Shown in pieces: positions 23,523-32,340 of a stretch of 56,860 bases of DNA. Source of the stretch: Chloroflexi bacterium RBG_13_51_52. GTDB lineage: Bacteria > Chloroflexota > Dehalococcoidia > Dehalococcoidales > RBG-16-60-22. The DNA lies in contig MGMT01000024.1 of the NCBI GenBank assembly GCA_001796525.1, forward strand, positions 1-56,860. Direction: 5' to 3'. The first letter of the stretch is position 1. Every line of letters starts with the position of its first letter. Under the pieces are notes generated by a model. The model was given only the letters and a program-made list of their open reading frames with translations. It made no database searches and was not told the DNA's origin. Both the position numbers and the translations under genes were made by a program.

Positions 23523-24863
23523 ATGCCAGAGAAGAAATGGTCGGAGATGACCCCGCAAGAAAAGAGAGACCAGAGGTTTAAATGGTGGCTCGATGCCGAA
23601 GGCGTAAACTTCACCAGCGCCGCGGCTAAAAAAGCCTACAAGCAGAGGGTGCAGAGGATGATTGACGTTTATAACGTCCGAGAACCGGACAGAGTTCCGG
23701 TCTCACTGATGATAGGCTCACTGCCAGCTTATCTTTACGGCACCGACTATTATAACTGCATGTATGACTATGATCTGGCGGTCAAGGCATGGGATAAATT
23801 TAACGCGGACTTCCAGGACGCGGACTCTCTATCAAGTCCGGGCATGGTAATACCGGGGAAAATATACGATTTGCTGGATTATAAATTGTATAAATACCCG
23901 GGGCACGGGCTGGAAAAAAATGCCACGGGAATCCAGTTCGTCGAGGGCGAGTATATGAAGGCAGACGAGTACAACGCCCTAATTTTAAATCCATCAGATT
24001 TCTGGCAGAGGACCTACATGCCACGTATTTTCGGAGCATTCGAATCGTGGAATCTGCTAACGCCCTTCACCAACATCATCGAACTGCCGGCGATGAATTT
24101 CATGCCGTATTCTCATCCGGGGGTACAAAATTCGCTGCGGACACTGATAAACGTGGGCAACGAACTACTGAAATACATGCAGGTTACCGGGGAATTCGCG
24201 CGGAGAACACTGGAAGCCGGATTTCCCACCGCCAGGGGCGCCTTCGCCAAAGCGCCTTTCGATGTCATCGGCGACACTCTAAGAGGAACACACGGGATTA
24301 TCAACGACATGTTCCGCCAGCCAGACAAGCTCCTCGAAGCTATCGATGTAATAACCAAACTAATGATTGAGTCGGTCATCACTCCCGCCAATGCATCCAA
24401 AGGTTTAATAGCCATGTTCCCCCTGCATAAAGGCGCCGATGGCTGGATGTCCGATAAGCAGTTCGATAGATTTTACTGGCCTTCCCTGAAAAGAGTAATC
24501 GATGCCCTGCTTGAGGAAGGTATTTTACCGATGCTATTTGCCGAGGGCAGCTACGAAACGCGCTTGGAAAGTGTCAACGAATTCGCTAAGGGCGAGGTTT
24601 CCTGGCTTTTCGATAAGACGGATATGGGTAAAGCCAAGAAAATCCTGGGCGAGAAGTGTTGTATCGCCGGAAACGTCCCAACCTCACTAATGCTGACCGG
24701 AACACCAAAATCAGTGAAAGACTATTGCCGTAAACTCATCGAGACCTGCGGCAAGGGCGGAGGTTATATACTGGCGGGCGGGGCGCAGGTAGATAACGGC
24801 AAGCCGGAGAACGTGAGAGCAATGCTGGATGCTGCCAAAGAATACGGCGTATATAGAAAATAG
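23523..24863 (+). CDS. Uroporphyrinogen-decarboxylase-like (UroD/MtaA superfamily) protein
   Basis: A 446-residue TIM-barrel protein of the UroD superfamily. In strict anaerobes this superfamily includes methyltransferases that move methyl groups between corrinoid proteins, methoxy compounds and tetrahydrofolate or coenzyme M. The opening helix (RVQRMIDVYNVREPDRVPV) and the C-terminal CIAGNVPTSLMLTGTPKSVKDYC followed by GGGYILAGGAQV match it. The His-x-Cys zinc motif of MtaA is not obvious, so the chemistry is uncertain. An N-terminal 40-residue helical extension is present. No corrinoid protein is adjacent; the ThDP enzyme downstream may share the pathway. Confidence 0.8.
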   Translation: MPEKKWSEMTPQEKRDQRFKWWLDAEGVNFTSAAAKKAYKQRVQRMIDVYNVREPDRVPVSLMIGSLPAYLYGTDYYNCMYDYDLAVKAWDKFNADFQDADSLSSPGMVIPGKIYDLLDYKLYKYPGHGLEKNATGIQFVEGEYMKADEYNALILNPSDFWQRTYMPRIFGAFESWNLLTPFTNIIELPAMNFMPYSHPGVQNSLRTLINVGNELLKYMQVTGEFARRTLEAGFPTARGAFAKAPFDVIGDTLRGTHGIINDMFRQPDKLLEAIDVITKLMIESVITPANASKGLIAMFPLHKGADGWMSDKQFDRFYWPSLKRVIDALLEEGILPMLFAEGSYETRLESVNEFAKGEVSWLFDKTDMGKAKKILGEKCCIAGNVPTSLMLTGTPKSVKDYCRKLIETCGKGGGYILAGGAQVDNGKPENVRAMLDAAKEYGVYRK

Positions 24864-24959
24864 CAGCTGTGATAGTTATGTAAAGGAGTGGTTTTTACAG
24901 CAGGAAATGGGACGGACTATAAAAGAGATATTGAATAACAATAGGATTAGAGGATAAAT

Positions 24960-26633
24960 ATGGAAGAATATACGACAATAAAAGCTCTCATAGAGATTAT
25001 GAACGCCAACGGAGTCGAGTTCGTTTTCTTTAATCCCGGTATAGATAATGTGCCGGTACTGGAAACGATAGCCGCCTACCAGGCACAGGGGAAAAAGTCG
25101 CCGAAAAGCATCCTCTGCCTCGATGAGTTCGTAACCATGACAGCTGCACACGGCAACTGGATGGCATCGGGGAGACCGCAGGTAGTATCGGTACATTCCG
25201 AACTAGGCACGCTGCAACTAGGCGGCGCCCTGCATAACGCCCAATGGGGAAGGGTGCCGGTGGTGTTTTTCACCGAGAGCTACGGGCCCAGCCAACGTAC
25301 CAACTGGCGCGGCGAACCCTTCGACCAGGGGACGACGGTACGCAACTTCGTCAAATGGGACCACTATTTAAATCCCAACGAGAACGTCATCGACGTATTC
25401 GAAGAGGCTTTCCGTATTGCCACGACCGAGCCCTGCGGTCCCGTTTACTTAAGCCTGCCGAGGGAGGTACTCTGGAGCAAGGGTGAAATTACCCAGCGTA
25501 AAATAGCTAACACCAAGAGTGAAAACCTGTTAAAAATCGATACAGGTACTCTCACCAAAATTGCCGAAGTCCTCATTAACGCCGAAAATCCGCTGATAGT
25601 GACCGGATATTCAGGCAGGAACCTCGATACCGTGCAATCGCTGATAGAGCTGGCGGAAACATTAAGCGTAAGAGTGCTAACATCCGATATCAGAGTGAAC
25701 TTCCCTAACAACCATCCATTAGCAGCATTGCTTTCCCCTACCGGAGGATTCGGTAACCCGCTATTGAGTAAAGCCGATGTCATCCTGGCTATCGACTACG
25801 ATATGCATTACGCGTCGCCGCCCTCCACACCGATGCCCAACGTCAAGATAATCCATATCGATATCGACACGGCGAAAAAAGGCGTACCGCTGTGGGGCAA
25901 GAAGCCTGATATTCTCCTGAAAGCCGATTCAGCACAGGCGATACCCGCCCTGACGAAAATTATTAAGCAGAAACTAACGGCGGAAAAAAGCGAGCAGTTT
26001 AAGAAACGCGCCAATGCACTGGAGGCGGAGCATAAAAAGCTTGATAGCGAATGGCGAACGCTGGCAACGAGCCATGCCGAACGCAAGCCGATTACCGCGC
26101 ACTGGTTGAGTCGATGCATCGATGAAATAATCGACGACAATACGATTATCGTGAACCAGACGATATCACCGTCAACGATTGTGGCACACCAGGTCCACCG
26201 CAGCAAGCCAGGTTCATTACTATCCTGCGCGGGGGGATGCATCGGGTGGGCGCCGGGCGCGGCTCTGGGTGTGAAGCTGGCAGCGCCGGATAAAACGGTC
26301 ATCAGCCTGATGGGCGACGGCGCTTTTATCTACGGCTGCCCGGAGTCAACTTTGTGGTCGGCTAACTTTTACAAAGCCCCGTTTTTAGCCGTTATCTATG
26401 ATAATCAAGGTTACGGGGCTATCAAGGGACTGTTTAAAGAAAAGTACAACGTAGATAACATGGGCGCCGATATCGCCGCACCGCCGGACTACACCCTGAT
26501 TGCCCGCGCCAATAACGCCTACGGGCGCATGGTTGATGACCCGGCTGACATACCTAAAGCGCTCAAGGACTGCCTTGGTATGGTACGTGGTGGACAAGCC
26601 GCCGTGCTGGATATCAGACTAGCGCCGGTATAG
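24960..26633 (+). CDS. Thiamine-diphosphate enzyme, acetolactate synthase/benzoylformate decarboxylase family
   Basis: A 557-residue ThDP enzyme. The N-terminal Pyr domain has the activating Glu in LCLDEFVTMTAAHG, followed by a central domain (DTVQSLIELAETLSVRVL), and the C-terminal PP domain has the ThDP/Mg site GDGAFIYG (near residue 449) with the partner Asn in VIYDNQGYG. Family members decarboxylate or condense 2-oxo acids. Residue choices do not fix the substrate; the GGCIGWAPGAALGVKLA stretch is common to benzoylformate decarboxylase-like and oxalyl-CoA decarboxylase-like members. A 96-base gap separates it from the UroD-like gene, so both may be one transcript. It converges on the esterase at 26642. 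Confidence 0.88.
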   Translation: MEEYTTIKALIEIMNANGVEFVFFNPGIDNVPVLETIAAYQAQGKKSPKSILCLDEFVTMTAAHGNWMASGRPQVVSVHSELGTLQLGGALHNAQWGRVPVVFFTESYGPSQRTNWRGEPFDQGTTVRNFVKWDHYLNPNENVIDVFEEAFRIATTEPCGPVYLSLPREVLWSKGEITQRKIANTKSENLLKIDTGTLTKIAEVLINAENPLIVTGYSGRNLDTVQSLIELAETLSVRVLTSDIRVNFPNNHPLAALLSPTGGFGNPLLSKADVILAIDYDMHYASPPSTPMPNVKIIHIDIDTAKKGVPLWGKKPDILLKADSAQAIPALTKIIKQKLTAEKSEQFKKRANALEAEHKKLDSEWRTLATSHAERKPITAHWLSRCIDEIIDDNTIIVNQTISPSTIVAHQVHRSKPGSLLSCAGGCIGWAPGAALGVKLAAPDKTVISLMGDGAFIYGCPESTLWSANFYKAPFLAVIYDNQGYGAIKGLFKEKYNVDNMGADIAAPPDYTLIARANNAYGRMVDDPADIPKALKDCLGMVRGGQAAVLDIRLAPV

Positions 26634-26641
26634 GCAAAAAT

Positions 26642-28189
26642 CTATATAGGCCGGGTAAATAACAAATCTATTTTATCCCAGGCCTTACGTTCATCTTCAT
26701 ACGGAGCGACTTCAACACGCGGATTTTTATCCAGCATCATCGTCATGCGTTTGGCGCCGTAGACAGGCCATTTGCCGATGCTCTCGCAGGAGGGGTCGCC
26801 GGTGCGGGCGAAAGCAGCGCAGGAGTCCTGTATTTTCAAGGCAAGATTTTCTACTTCCGGGCCGGTGCCATTCAATTGAGCATCAAGATTTCCAAAAAGC
26901 AAGGGATTATCAGAGCCGTGCATAGCACCCAGAATACCGCCCATCGCAGGTGATTTATAGGTAAACAGATAGTTATACACAGGCATGCCGGCATCGCGCT
27001 GGGTTTCAACAAGTCGGATAGTAGGTATCCGGAACATAAGGTCGACGTTGAGAGTCCCCAAAATATCAGACGGGGAGGAGCTACCACCACGTTTTTTCAA
27101 AATATCACGATAATTTTTAATCAGCCCGGGGACCATTTCCGGCGGTAGCAGGTCATTTAATCTTTTCACCATTCCCGCTTCGTCCATATTCCGCATAGCT
27201 GGTTCCATCGCCGTCATAGCCTTCATTTCGTCAAGCGTATTGCCCGCCAAAACGGGAATGTTTTTAGCAGAACCTTTTCTGATGGCTTCAATAGGCCATT
27301 CCGGAATAACGTTCCCGTCAACAACCGGCTGGAACGGCGTCATCCGGTATTCAGTCTCGCGCAACTTGTTACCCAGTTGCTGCTGGCCATCCAGAAGCTC
27401 CTGTGTTTTCAGATTGCGTAATGAATCAACATCTTTACCTTTCAGGTTAAATATCCTGACATATTCTTCCGATATTCTAACCATGTCCTCCAACGGTCCA
27501 ACAATATTAGCCGCGCCGCTGCGGTTGATAGCCTTGTGGAACTTGCCGTGCGCCAGAGGCATACCCAGCAGATTACCGATACTCATACCGCCGGCAGAAA
27601 AACCGAAAACAGTGATATTATCCGGGTTGCCGCCGAAAGCCGCAATGTTATTATGCACCCATTCCAGAGCCGTTATCTGGTCCAGCAGCCCCTCATTACC
27701 CGTCGCCAGTATTTTACCGCCGGTGATTTCTTTAAGATTCAAGAAACCAAACGCACCCAGGCGATAGTTGATACTGACAAGGACAATATCACCGCGTTTT
27801 GCCAACTTGCCGCCCTCCAGGAACGGCTCGGTGCCAGAACCAATAATAAAAGCGCCGCCGTGTATCCAGAACATAACCGGACGGCGGGCATCATCCAGTC
27901 CGGGCGTCCAGATATTCAAGAAGAGGCAGTCTTCATCTTGAAGCTCTTTTTCAAAGACAGGCATTCCCGGAGCAGCGACAGGCATCGGATTCTGGGGGGC
28001 ATAAGAGCCGTATTTTTTAGCGGGGCGTACACCATCCCAGGGCTTGACCGTCTGCGGCGGCATCCATCGTAAAGTGCCGATAGGCGGCACCGCGTAAGGA
28101 ATGCCTTTAAAGACATATAGGTCGTTTTCAATAAAACCCTCCAATTTCCCGCTTTTAGTACTTACGATAGCTTGATTTTTACTGACCAC
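26642..28189 (-). CDS. Type-B carboxylesterase
   Basis: A 515-residue alpha/beta hydrolase of the carboxylesterase type B family. The nucleophile elbow is GFSAGGMSIG (Ser near residue 190), the oxyanion-hole motif is FWIHGGAFIIGSG, and EDCLFLNIWTP is the family's signature. A late GAMHGSDNPLLFG supplies the His. No signal peptide, so it is cytoplasmic, which is unusual for many secreted relatives. I chose GTG at 28189 as the start, 5 bases after GGAGGT; an in-frame TTG at 28201 would include the ribosome site. Likely hydrolyses an ester or lactone in the neighbouring catabolic pathway; substrate unknown. Confidence 0.9.
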   Translation of the reverse strand: MVSKNQAIVSTKSGKLEGFIENDLYVFKGIPYAVPPIGTLRWMPPQTVKPWDGVRPAKKYGSYAPQNPMPVAAPGMPVFEKELQDEDCLFLNIWTPGLDDARRPVMFWIHGGAFIIGSGTEPFLEGGKLAKRGDIVLVSINYRLGAFGFLNLKEITGGKILATGNEGLLDQITALEWVHNNIAAFGGNPDNITVFGFSAGGMSIGNLLGMPLAHGKFHKAINRSGAANIVGPLEDMVRISEEYVRIFNLKGKDVDSLRNLKTQELLDGQQQLGNKLRETEYRMTPFQPVVDGNVIPEWPIEAIRKGSAKNIPVLAGNTLDEMKAMTAMEPAMRNMDEAGMVKRLNDLLPPEMVPGLIKNYRDILKKRGGSSSPSDILGTLNVDLMFRIPTIRLVETQRDAGMPVYNYLFTYKSPAMGGILGAMHGSDNPLLFGNLDAQLNGTGPEVENLALKIQDSCAAFARTGDPSCESIGKWPVYGAKRMTMMLDKNPRVEVAPYEDERKAWDKIDLLFTRPI

Positions 28190-28416
28190 TAGTACCTCCA
28201 AGTTATTTATTCAAAAGACCTTAAATATGGTGACATTCTAGAATTATCTACCCATTATACCATTCAGTTATTTCCTGTCAAAAAATCTCAATACGCAAAC
28301 GATAAAAAATAATTCTCAACTTACCATAGCTACTACGCTTAGCATAGTATATTGTATAATACATAGATATATTGCGCATTATAATATCATTATTATTACG
28401 TTATGCCCAGTAATTA

Positions 28417-28445
28417 TTGACATTATATGTGCATTATGATAATAT
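28417..28445 (+). promoter_or_regulatory. Promoter of the molybdopterin oxidoreductase operon
   Basis: TTGACA (28417-28422), 17 bases, TAATAT (28440-28445). Transcription would begin about 28452, one base from the ATG at 28453, and no Shine-Dalgarno sequence precedes that ATG. The mRNA may therefore be leaderless. The rest of the 28190-28452 gap is AT-rich and empty. Confidence 0.6.
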
Positions 28446-28452
28446 ATAAAAC

Positions 28453-29178
28453 ATGAGATGGGGAATGGTGGTAGATTTATCAAGCTGCGTGCGATGTTAC
28501 GCCTGTTTAGCCGCGTGCCGAATCGAGCATTTTTTACCGATGGGTATGTCCTGGCCGAGGCTGATAGAACTGGAGACCGGCGGTGATAATCCTACTGTAT
28601 CAACCTATTCGGTACGCTGCAACCAGTGTAAAGACGCGCCATGCGTCGAGGTATGTCCGACAGGCGCTACCCAACAACGTGGCGATGGCATTGTATGGGT
28701 CGACCAGAATAAGTGCGTGGGCTGCCGCTATTGTGTAGTCGCCTGCCCCTACCAGAACCGCACCTTTCTCTCCAAAGATAAAGACAAGGGCTTTTTCCCC
28801 GGCATTGTGCAGACGGACTTTGAGAAAGCGGGCAAGAAGCTTTACCAGCATCAAATAGGAACAACGGAGAAATGCAATTTTTGCGCGGAAAGGATTGATG
28901 TCGGACTGGCTAAGGGACTGAAGCCGGGCATCGACCGTGAAGCCACGCCCGCCTGTGTAAATACCTGCCCAGCAAAAGCGCTGACTTTCGGGGACCTGGA
29001 TGAGCCTGACAGCGAGGTTTCGCGTTTGATAAGAGAAAAGGGCGGCTTTCAGTTGCATCCGGAATACAATACCGACCCTTCGATATATTTTATAGACGGG
29101 AAGATAGGGCAGGTAGAAGCAACAAAAATTGAAGACAGACATCAGAAAGAGCCTCACACAGTAGGAGTTGGAGACTAA
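28453..29178 (+). CDS. Four-cluster [4Fe-4S] electron-transfer subunit (DmsB/PsrB type)
   Basis: A 241-residue ferredoxin-like subunit with four Cys motifs: CVRCYACLAACRIEH, CNQCKDAPCVEVCPTGA, CVGCRYCVVACPYQN and CNFCAERI...PACVNTCPAKAL. This is the pattern of the electron-transfer subunit of complex iron-sulfur molybdoenzymes, passing electrons between the membrane NrfD-like subunit and the catalytic subunit. No Tat or Sec signal is present, consistent with a cytoplasm-facing complex. It is the first gene of the operon and is followed directly by the membrane-anchor gene. Confidence 0.94.
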   Translation: MRWGMVVDLSSCVRCYACLAACRIEHFLPMGMSWPRLIELETGGDNPTVSTYSVRCNQCKDAPCVEVCPTGATQQRGDGIVWVDQNKCVGCRYCVVACPYQNRTFLSKDKDKGFFPGIVQTDFEKAGKKLYQHQIGTTEKCNFCAERIDVGLAKGLKPGIDREATPACVNTCPAKALTFGDLDEPDSEVSRLIREKGGFQLHPEYNTDPSIYFIDGKIGQVEATKIEDRHQKEPHTVGVGD

Positions 29179-29179
29179 A

Positions 29180-30055
29180 GTGGAAGCACACCAATGGATG
29201 ATTAACTACACCCGCCAGACGGAATGGATAGACCGCCGGGGAATATTCCTGTGGATTGCTTTCTATGCCGGCGGGCTGGGCGGGGGACTGTATTTAGTGT
29301 CGCTGTACTTCAACAGCCTGTGGGGCATGTTCATAAGCTGGCTGATTATCGCCGTTATCAAGGGCGGAACGCACTTGATATACCTCGGCAAGCCGCTGCG
29401 GTTCTGGAGGATAATCACCCGTCCTAATACCTCATGGCTTGCCAGGGGTTTCATCTTCGTGTTTTTATTCATCGGACTGGTAGCGATACAGTTAATATTA
29501 TCCTACTGGCTGCCCGGCAGCGCCGCTGAAGTTGTTTTTAAAGTGTTAGGGGGGATAACGGCTTTCGCCGTAGCTGTTTATACCGGCATAATATTGAAAA
29601 ACGTCAAGGGTGTGCCGTTCTGGAATTCGGCATTATTACCTGTATTGTTTGTTCTCTGTGGGATATTGGGCGGCTTCGGGCTTTCCGTGGTTATCGCGCT
29701 GAACGGCGGTGATGTTAATCTTGCCGCCGCCGAAACAGGCAGTCGATGGCTGCTTATAGCCAACGCTCTACTCATCGTTGTTTATCTCTGGCGGGCATCG
29801 ATAAGAGAATCCGTCGGCAAGCAGTCGGTATTGGAGCAAATCCATGGGCAAAGCGCTCCGATATTCTGGACGGGGATTGTCGCGCTGGGTATCGTCGTAC
29901 CACTGGCGATTGCCCTGGGGAGCCTGATATCAAACGAAGTCCCCACGGCCTTGATAATAACCGGGGTCATCTGCGAGATTATCGGCGGACTGGCGTTGAG
30001 ATATTGCGTTTTAAAAGCCGGCGCCTATAAACCGCTGGTCGCTAAAGCTCAATAG
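29180..30055 (+). CDS. NrfD/PsrC-like membrane anchor subunit
   Basis: A 291-residue polytopic membrane protein (about eight helices) of the NrfD/PsrC family, which exchanges electrons with the quinone pool in molybdoenzyme complexes. The FYAGGLGGGLYLVSLY first helix and HLIYLGKPLRFWRIITRP loop are typical. I set the start at GTG 29180, six bases after GGAG; an in-frame TTG at 29168 lies inside the previous gene and upstream of that ribosome site. A catalytic molybdopterin gene follows after an 82-base gap. Confidence 0.92.
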   Translation: MEAHQWMINYTRQTEWIDRRGIFLWIAFYAGGLGGGLYLVSLYFNSLWGMFISWLIIAVIKGGTHLIYLGKPLRFWRIITRPNTSWLARGFIFVFLFIGLVAIQLILSYWLPGSAAEVVFKVLGGITAFAVAVYTGIILKNVKGVPFWNSALLPVLFVLCGILGGFGLSVVIALNGGDVNLAAAETGSRWLLIANALLIVVYLWRASIRESVGKQSVLEQIHGQSAPIFWTGIVALGIVVPLAIALGSLISNEVPTALIITGVICEIIGGLALRYCVLKAGAYKPLVAKAQ

Positions 30056-30137
30056 CGGCCGGCGCAACCAACAATTCCTCTGCTTTTCACACTTCATATG
30101 AAATACATTATAATTCTAACCAAGAAAGAATAAATAT

Positions 30138-32270
30138 ATGGGCGAAAAGAAGATAATCAAAACAACCTGCAAAAGCTGTCATGGCGGCTGCGGCGCGCTG
30201 GTAACAGTCGAGGACGGAGTTATCATCCACATCGAAGGCAACCCGGAATCGCCGACCCGCGGCACGATGTGCTCGAAAGGACTATCCAGCATCCAGCACA
30301 TCAATCACCCCGATCGATTGCTTTATCCCCTGAAAAGGATGGGTAAAAGGGGCGAGGGGAAATGGGAGCGCATTAGCTGGGACGAGGCGCTGGATACAAT
30401 CGAACAAAAGATGAAAGAATCAATCGCCAAGCACGGGGCTTCTTCCATAGCCGTATCGCAGGGAACGGGGCGGGGTTATAACGAGTACACCCACAGGTTT
30501 GCCCGTTCTATCGGTACAGCTAATATCATTACACCGGGCTACATCTGCCACAGTCCGAGGCTGGGCTTATACGGGCTGGTCACCGGCTACGGCAGGCTTT
30601 ACTGCGATTATCACGGGTGGGGCGGAGAATTCCCCAAGACGCAGATATCCTGGGCGAAACAACTTGAAATCAGCAGCGCCGACGGGGAAATGGCGGTGTG
30701 GTTTTTAGACAGCCTGAAACACGTAAAAAACCTCATCGTCATCGACCCGCGGGAAACGGCGCTTTCTTCCAGGGCGACGCTCTGGCTGCAAATCAGGCCC
30801 GGAACGGATGCTGCTTTAGCACTGGCGATGATTAACGTCATCATCAACGAAGGGCTTTACGATAGAGACTTCGTGGAGAACTGGACTTACGGCTTCGAAA
30901 ATCTCAAAGAGAGAGTCCAGGAATACACGCCGGAACGAGCCGCAGAGATTACATGGCTGAAAGCCGAGGATATCAGAAAAGCGGCGAGGCTCTTCGCTGA
31001 AGATACGCCGGGATGCATACAGATAGGCAGCTCACTAGAGCGGCAGGCAAACTGCGGGCAGACATTAAGGAGCATTATTTGCCTGCTCGGTGTTACCGGC
31101 AATATCGAAAGGCCGGGCAGCATGGTGGCATGGATGCCCCCGGATACGGGGCTACGCGAGGACTTTTTTACGGAAATTCCAATAACTCCGGAGATGCGTA
31201 AAGGAATCGTAGGCAGCGACGAATATAAAATGGGAGCAGCCCGAACTGCCCATTCCGATACAGTCATCAAACAGCTATTGAACGGAAATTCGGTAATAAA
31301 AGTTTGGTTCAGCGTGGGCGGACAGCAAATACTGCATCTTGCCAACACTACGGAAGTCATACGGGCTCTCAAGAATCTTGAATTCCTGGTACACGCCGAC
31401 CAATTCATGGGTCCGATGGCGGAAATCGCCGATATCCTACTACCGGCAGCGCACTGGCTGGAAATCGACGATATCTATGACATGCACCCGCGCTTTATGA
31501 TAGAAGCCCACAATCGTACGGTCAACCCACCGGGAGAAGCATGGCAGGACAGCAAGATATTCAACGAGGTGGGTAAAAGGTTAGCGCCGCAATACTGGTT
31601 CGAAAACGTCGAAAAGATGCTTGACTACCAGCTGAAAAAAGGCAATATGACATGGAAAGATTTCAGTAAGAAGGTCGTTCATGCCAGGATGGGCAAAGAC
31701 CAGATTTACTACAAATATAAGACTGATTACTGGAGAAAAGGAGGTGGGTTCCCAACACCCACCGGCAAAATGGAGCTTTATTCGACGGTACTGGAGGACC
31801 TTGGTTACGATCCGCTGCCCTACTTCCAGGAGCCTGGCGAGAGCTCTGTGTCAACGCCGGATTTGGCGAAAGAATTCCCGCTAGTGCTGACGACAGGATA
31901 CCGCCAGCCATTCTATTTTCTTTCCCAGTACCGGAATATACCCTGGTTAAGGAGCTTCCAGAAAGACCCGGTGATGCAGATACATCCGGATACAGCCAAA
32001 CAATACGGCATCGAAGACGGCGACTGGGCGTGGATAGAGAGTCCGCGCGGCAGAATCAAGCAGAAAGCAAGGCTTTTCCCGGGGATTCTGCGGGGGGTGG
32101 TTATGGCTACAGCTAATTGCTTTTACCCTGAAGAGCCCGGACCTTTGCACGGACTGTTGAAGTCTAACCCTAATGTACTAACGAACAACAACCACTGCGA
32201 TCCCATGTACGGGTCGCCGGACCTGACGGCATTGTTATGTAAAGTGTACAAGGCAGAAGACGAAAAATAA
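30138..32270 (+). CDS. Molybdopterin oxidoreductase catalytic subunit, cysteine-ligated
   Basis: A 710-residue member of the DMSO reductase family. The N-terminal [4Fe-4S] ligands are C11, C14, C18 and C45, the Mo/W ligand is probably C137 (GYICHSPRLGL), and the MPT-binding halves (IVIDPRETALSSRA, LLGVTGNIERPGS, late LTTGYRQPFYF and GIEDGDWAWIES) are intact. There is no twin-arginine signal, so the enzyme stays in the cytoplasm, unlike most respiratory polysulfide, thiosulfate or arsenate reductases. Cys ligation fits polysulfide/thiosulfate reductase-like or acetylene-hydratase-like proteins; the substrate is not decided. Its operon order is B-C-A. Confidence 0.9.
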   Translation: MGEKKIIKTTCKSCHGGCGALVTVEDGVIIHIEGNPESPTRGTMCSKGLSSIQHINHPDRLLYPLKRMGKRGEGKWERISWDEALDTIEQKMKESIAKHGASSIAVSQGTGRGYNEYTHRFARSIGTANIITPGYICHSPRLGLYGLVTGYGRLYCDYHGWGGEFPKTQISWAKQLEISSADGEMAVWFLDSLKHVKNLIVIDPRETALSSRATLWLQIRPGTDAALALAMINVIINEGLYDRDFVENWTYGFENLKERVQEYTPERAAEITWLKAEDIRKAARLFAEDTPGCIQIGSSLERQANCGQTLRSIICLLGVTGNIERPGSMVAWMPPDTGLREDFFTEIPITPEMRKGIVGSDEYKMGAARTAHSDTVIKQLLNGNSVIKVWFSVGGQQILHLANTTEVIRALKNLEFLVHADQFMGPMAEIADILLPAAHWLEIDDIYDMHPRFMIEAHNRTVNPPGEAWQDSKIFNEVGKRLAPQYWFENVEKMLDYQLKKGNMTWKDFSKKVVHARMGKDQIYYKYKTDYWRKGGGFPTPTGKMELYSTVLEDLGYDPLPYFQEPGESSVSTPDLAKEFPLVLTTGYRQPFYFLSQYRNIPWLRSFQKDPVMQIHPDTAKQYGIEDGDWAWIESPRGRIKQKARLFPGILRGVVMATANCFYPEEPGPLHGLLKSNPNVLTNNNHCDPMYGSPDLTALLCKVYKAEDEK

Positions 32271-32334
32271 AGGGTGAGGGCGATAAATCAGTTCGCCCTC
32301 ACCCTTCCCTCTCCATTTTATGGAGAGGGTTTTT
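32271..32334. terminator. Double hairpin terminator between convergent genes
   Basis: Two hairpins in a row: a perfect 12-bp stem (32271-32282 with 32294-32305) and a perfect 10-bp stem (32307-32316 with 32320-32329) followed by TTTTT. They end the molybdopterin operon on the plus strand and could also stop the alcohol dehydrogenase transcript arriving on the minus strand. Confidence 0.8.
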
Positions 32335-32340
32335 ATTACA

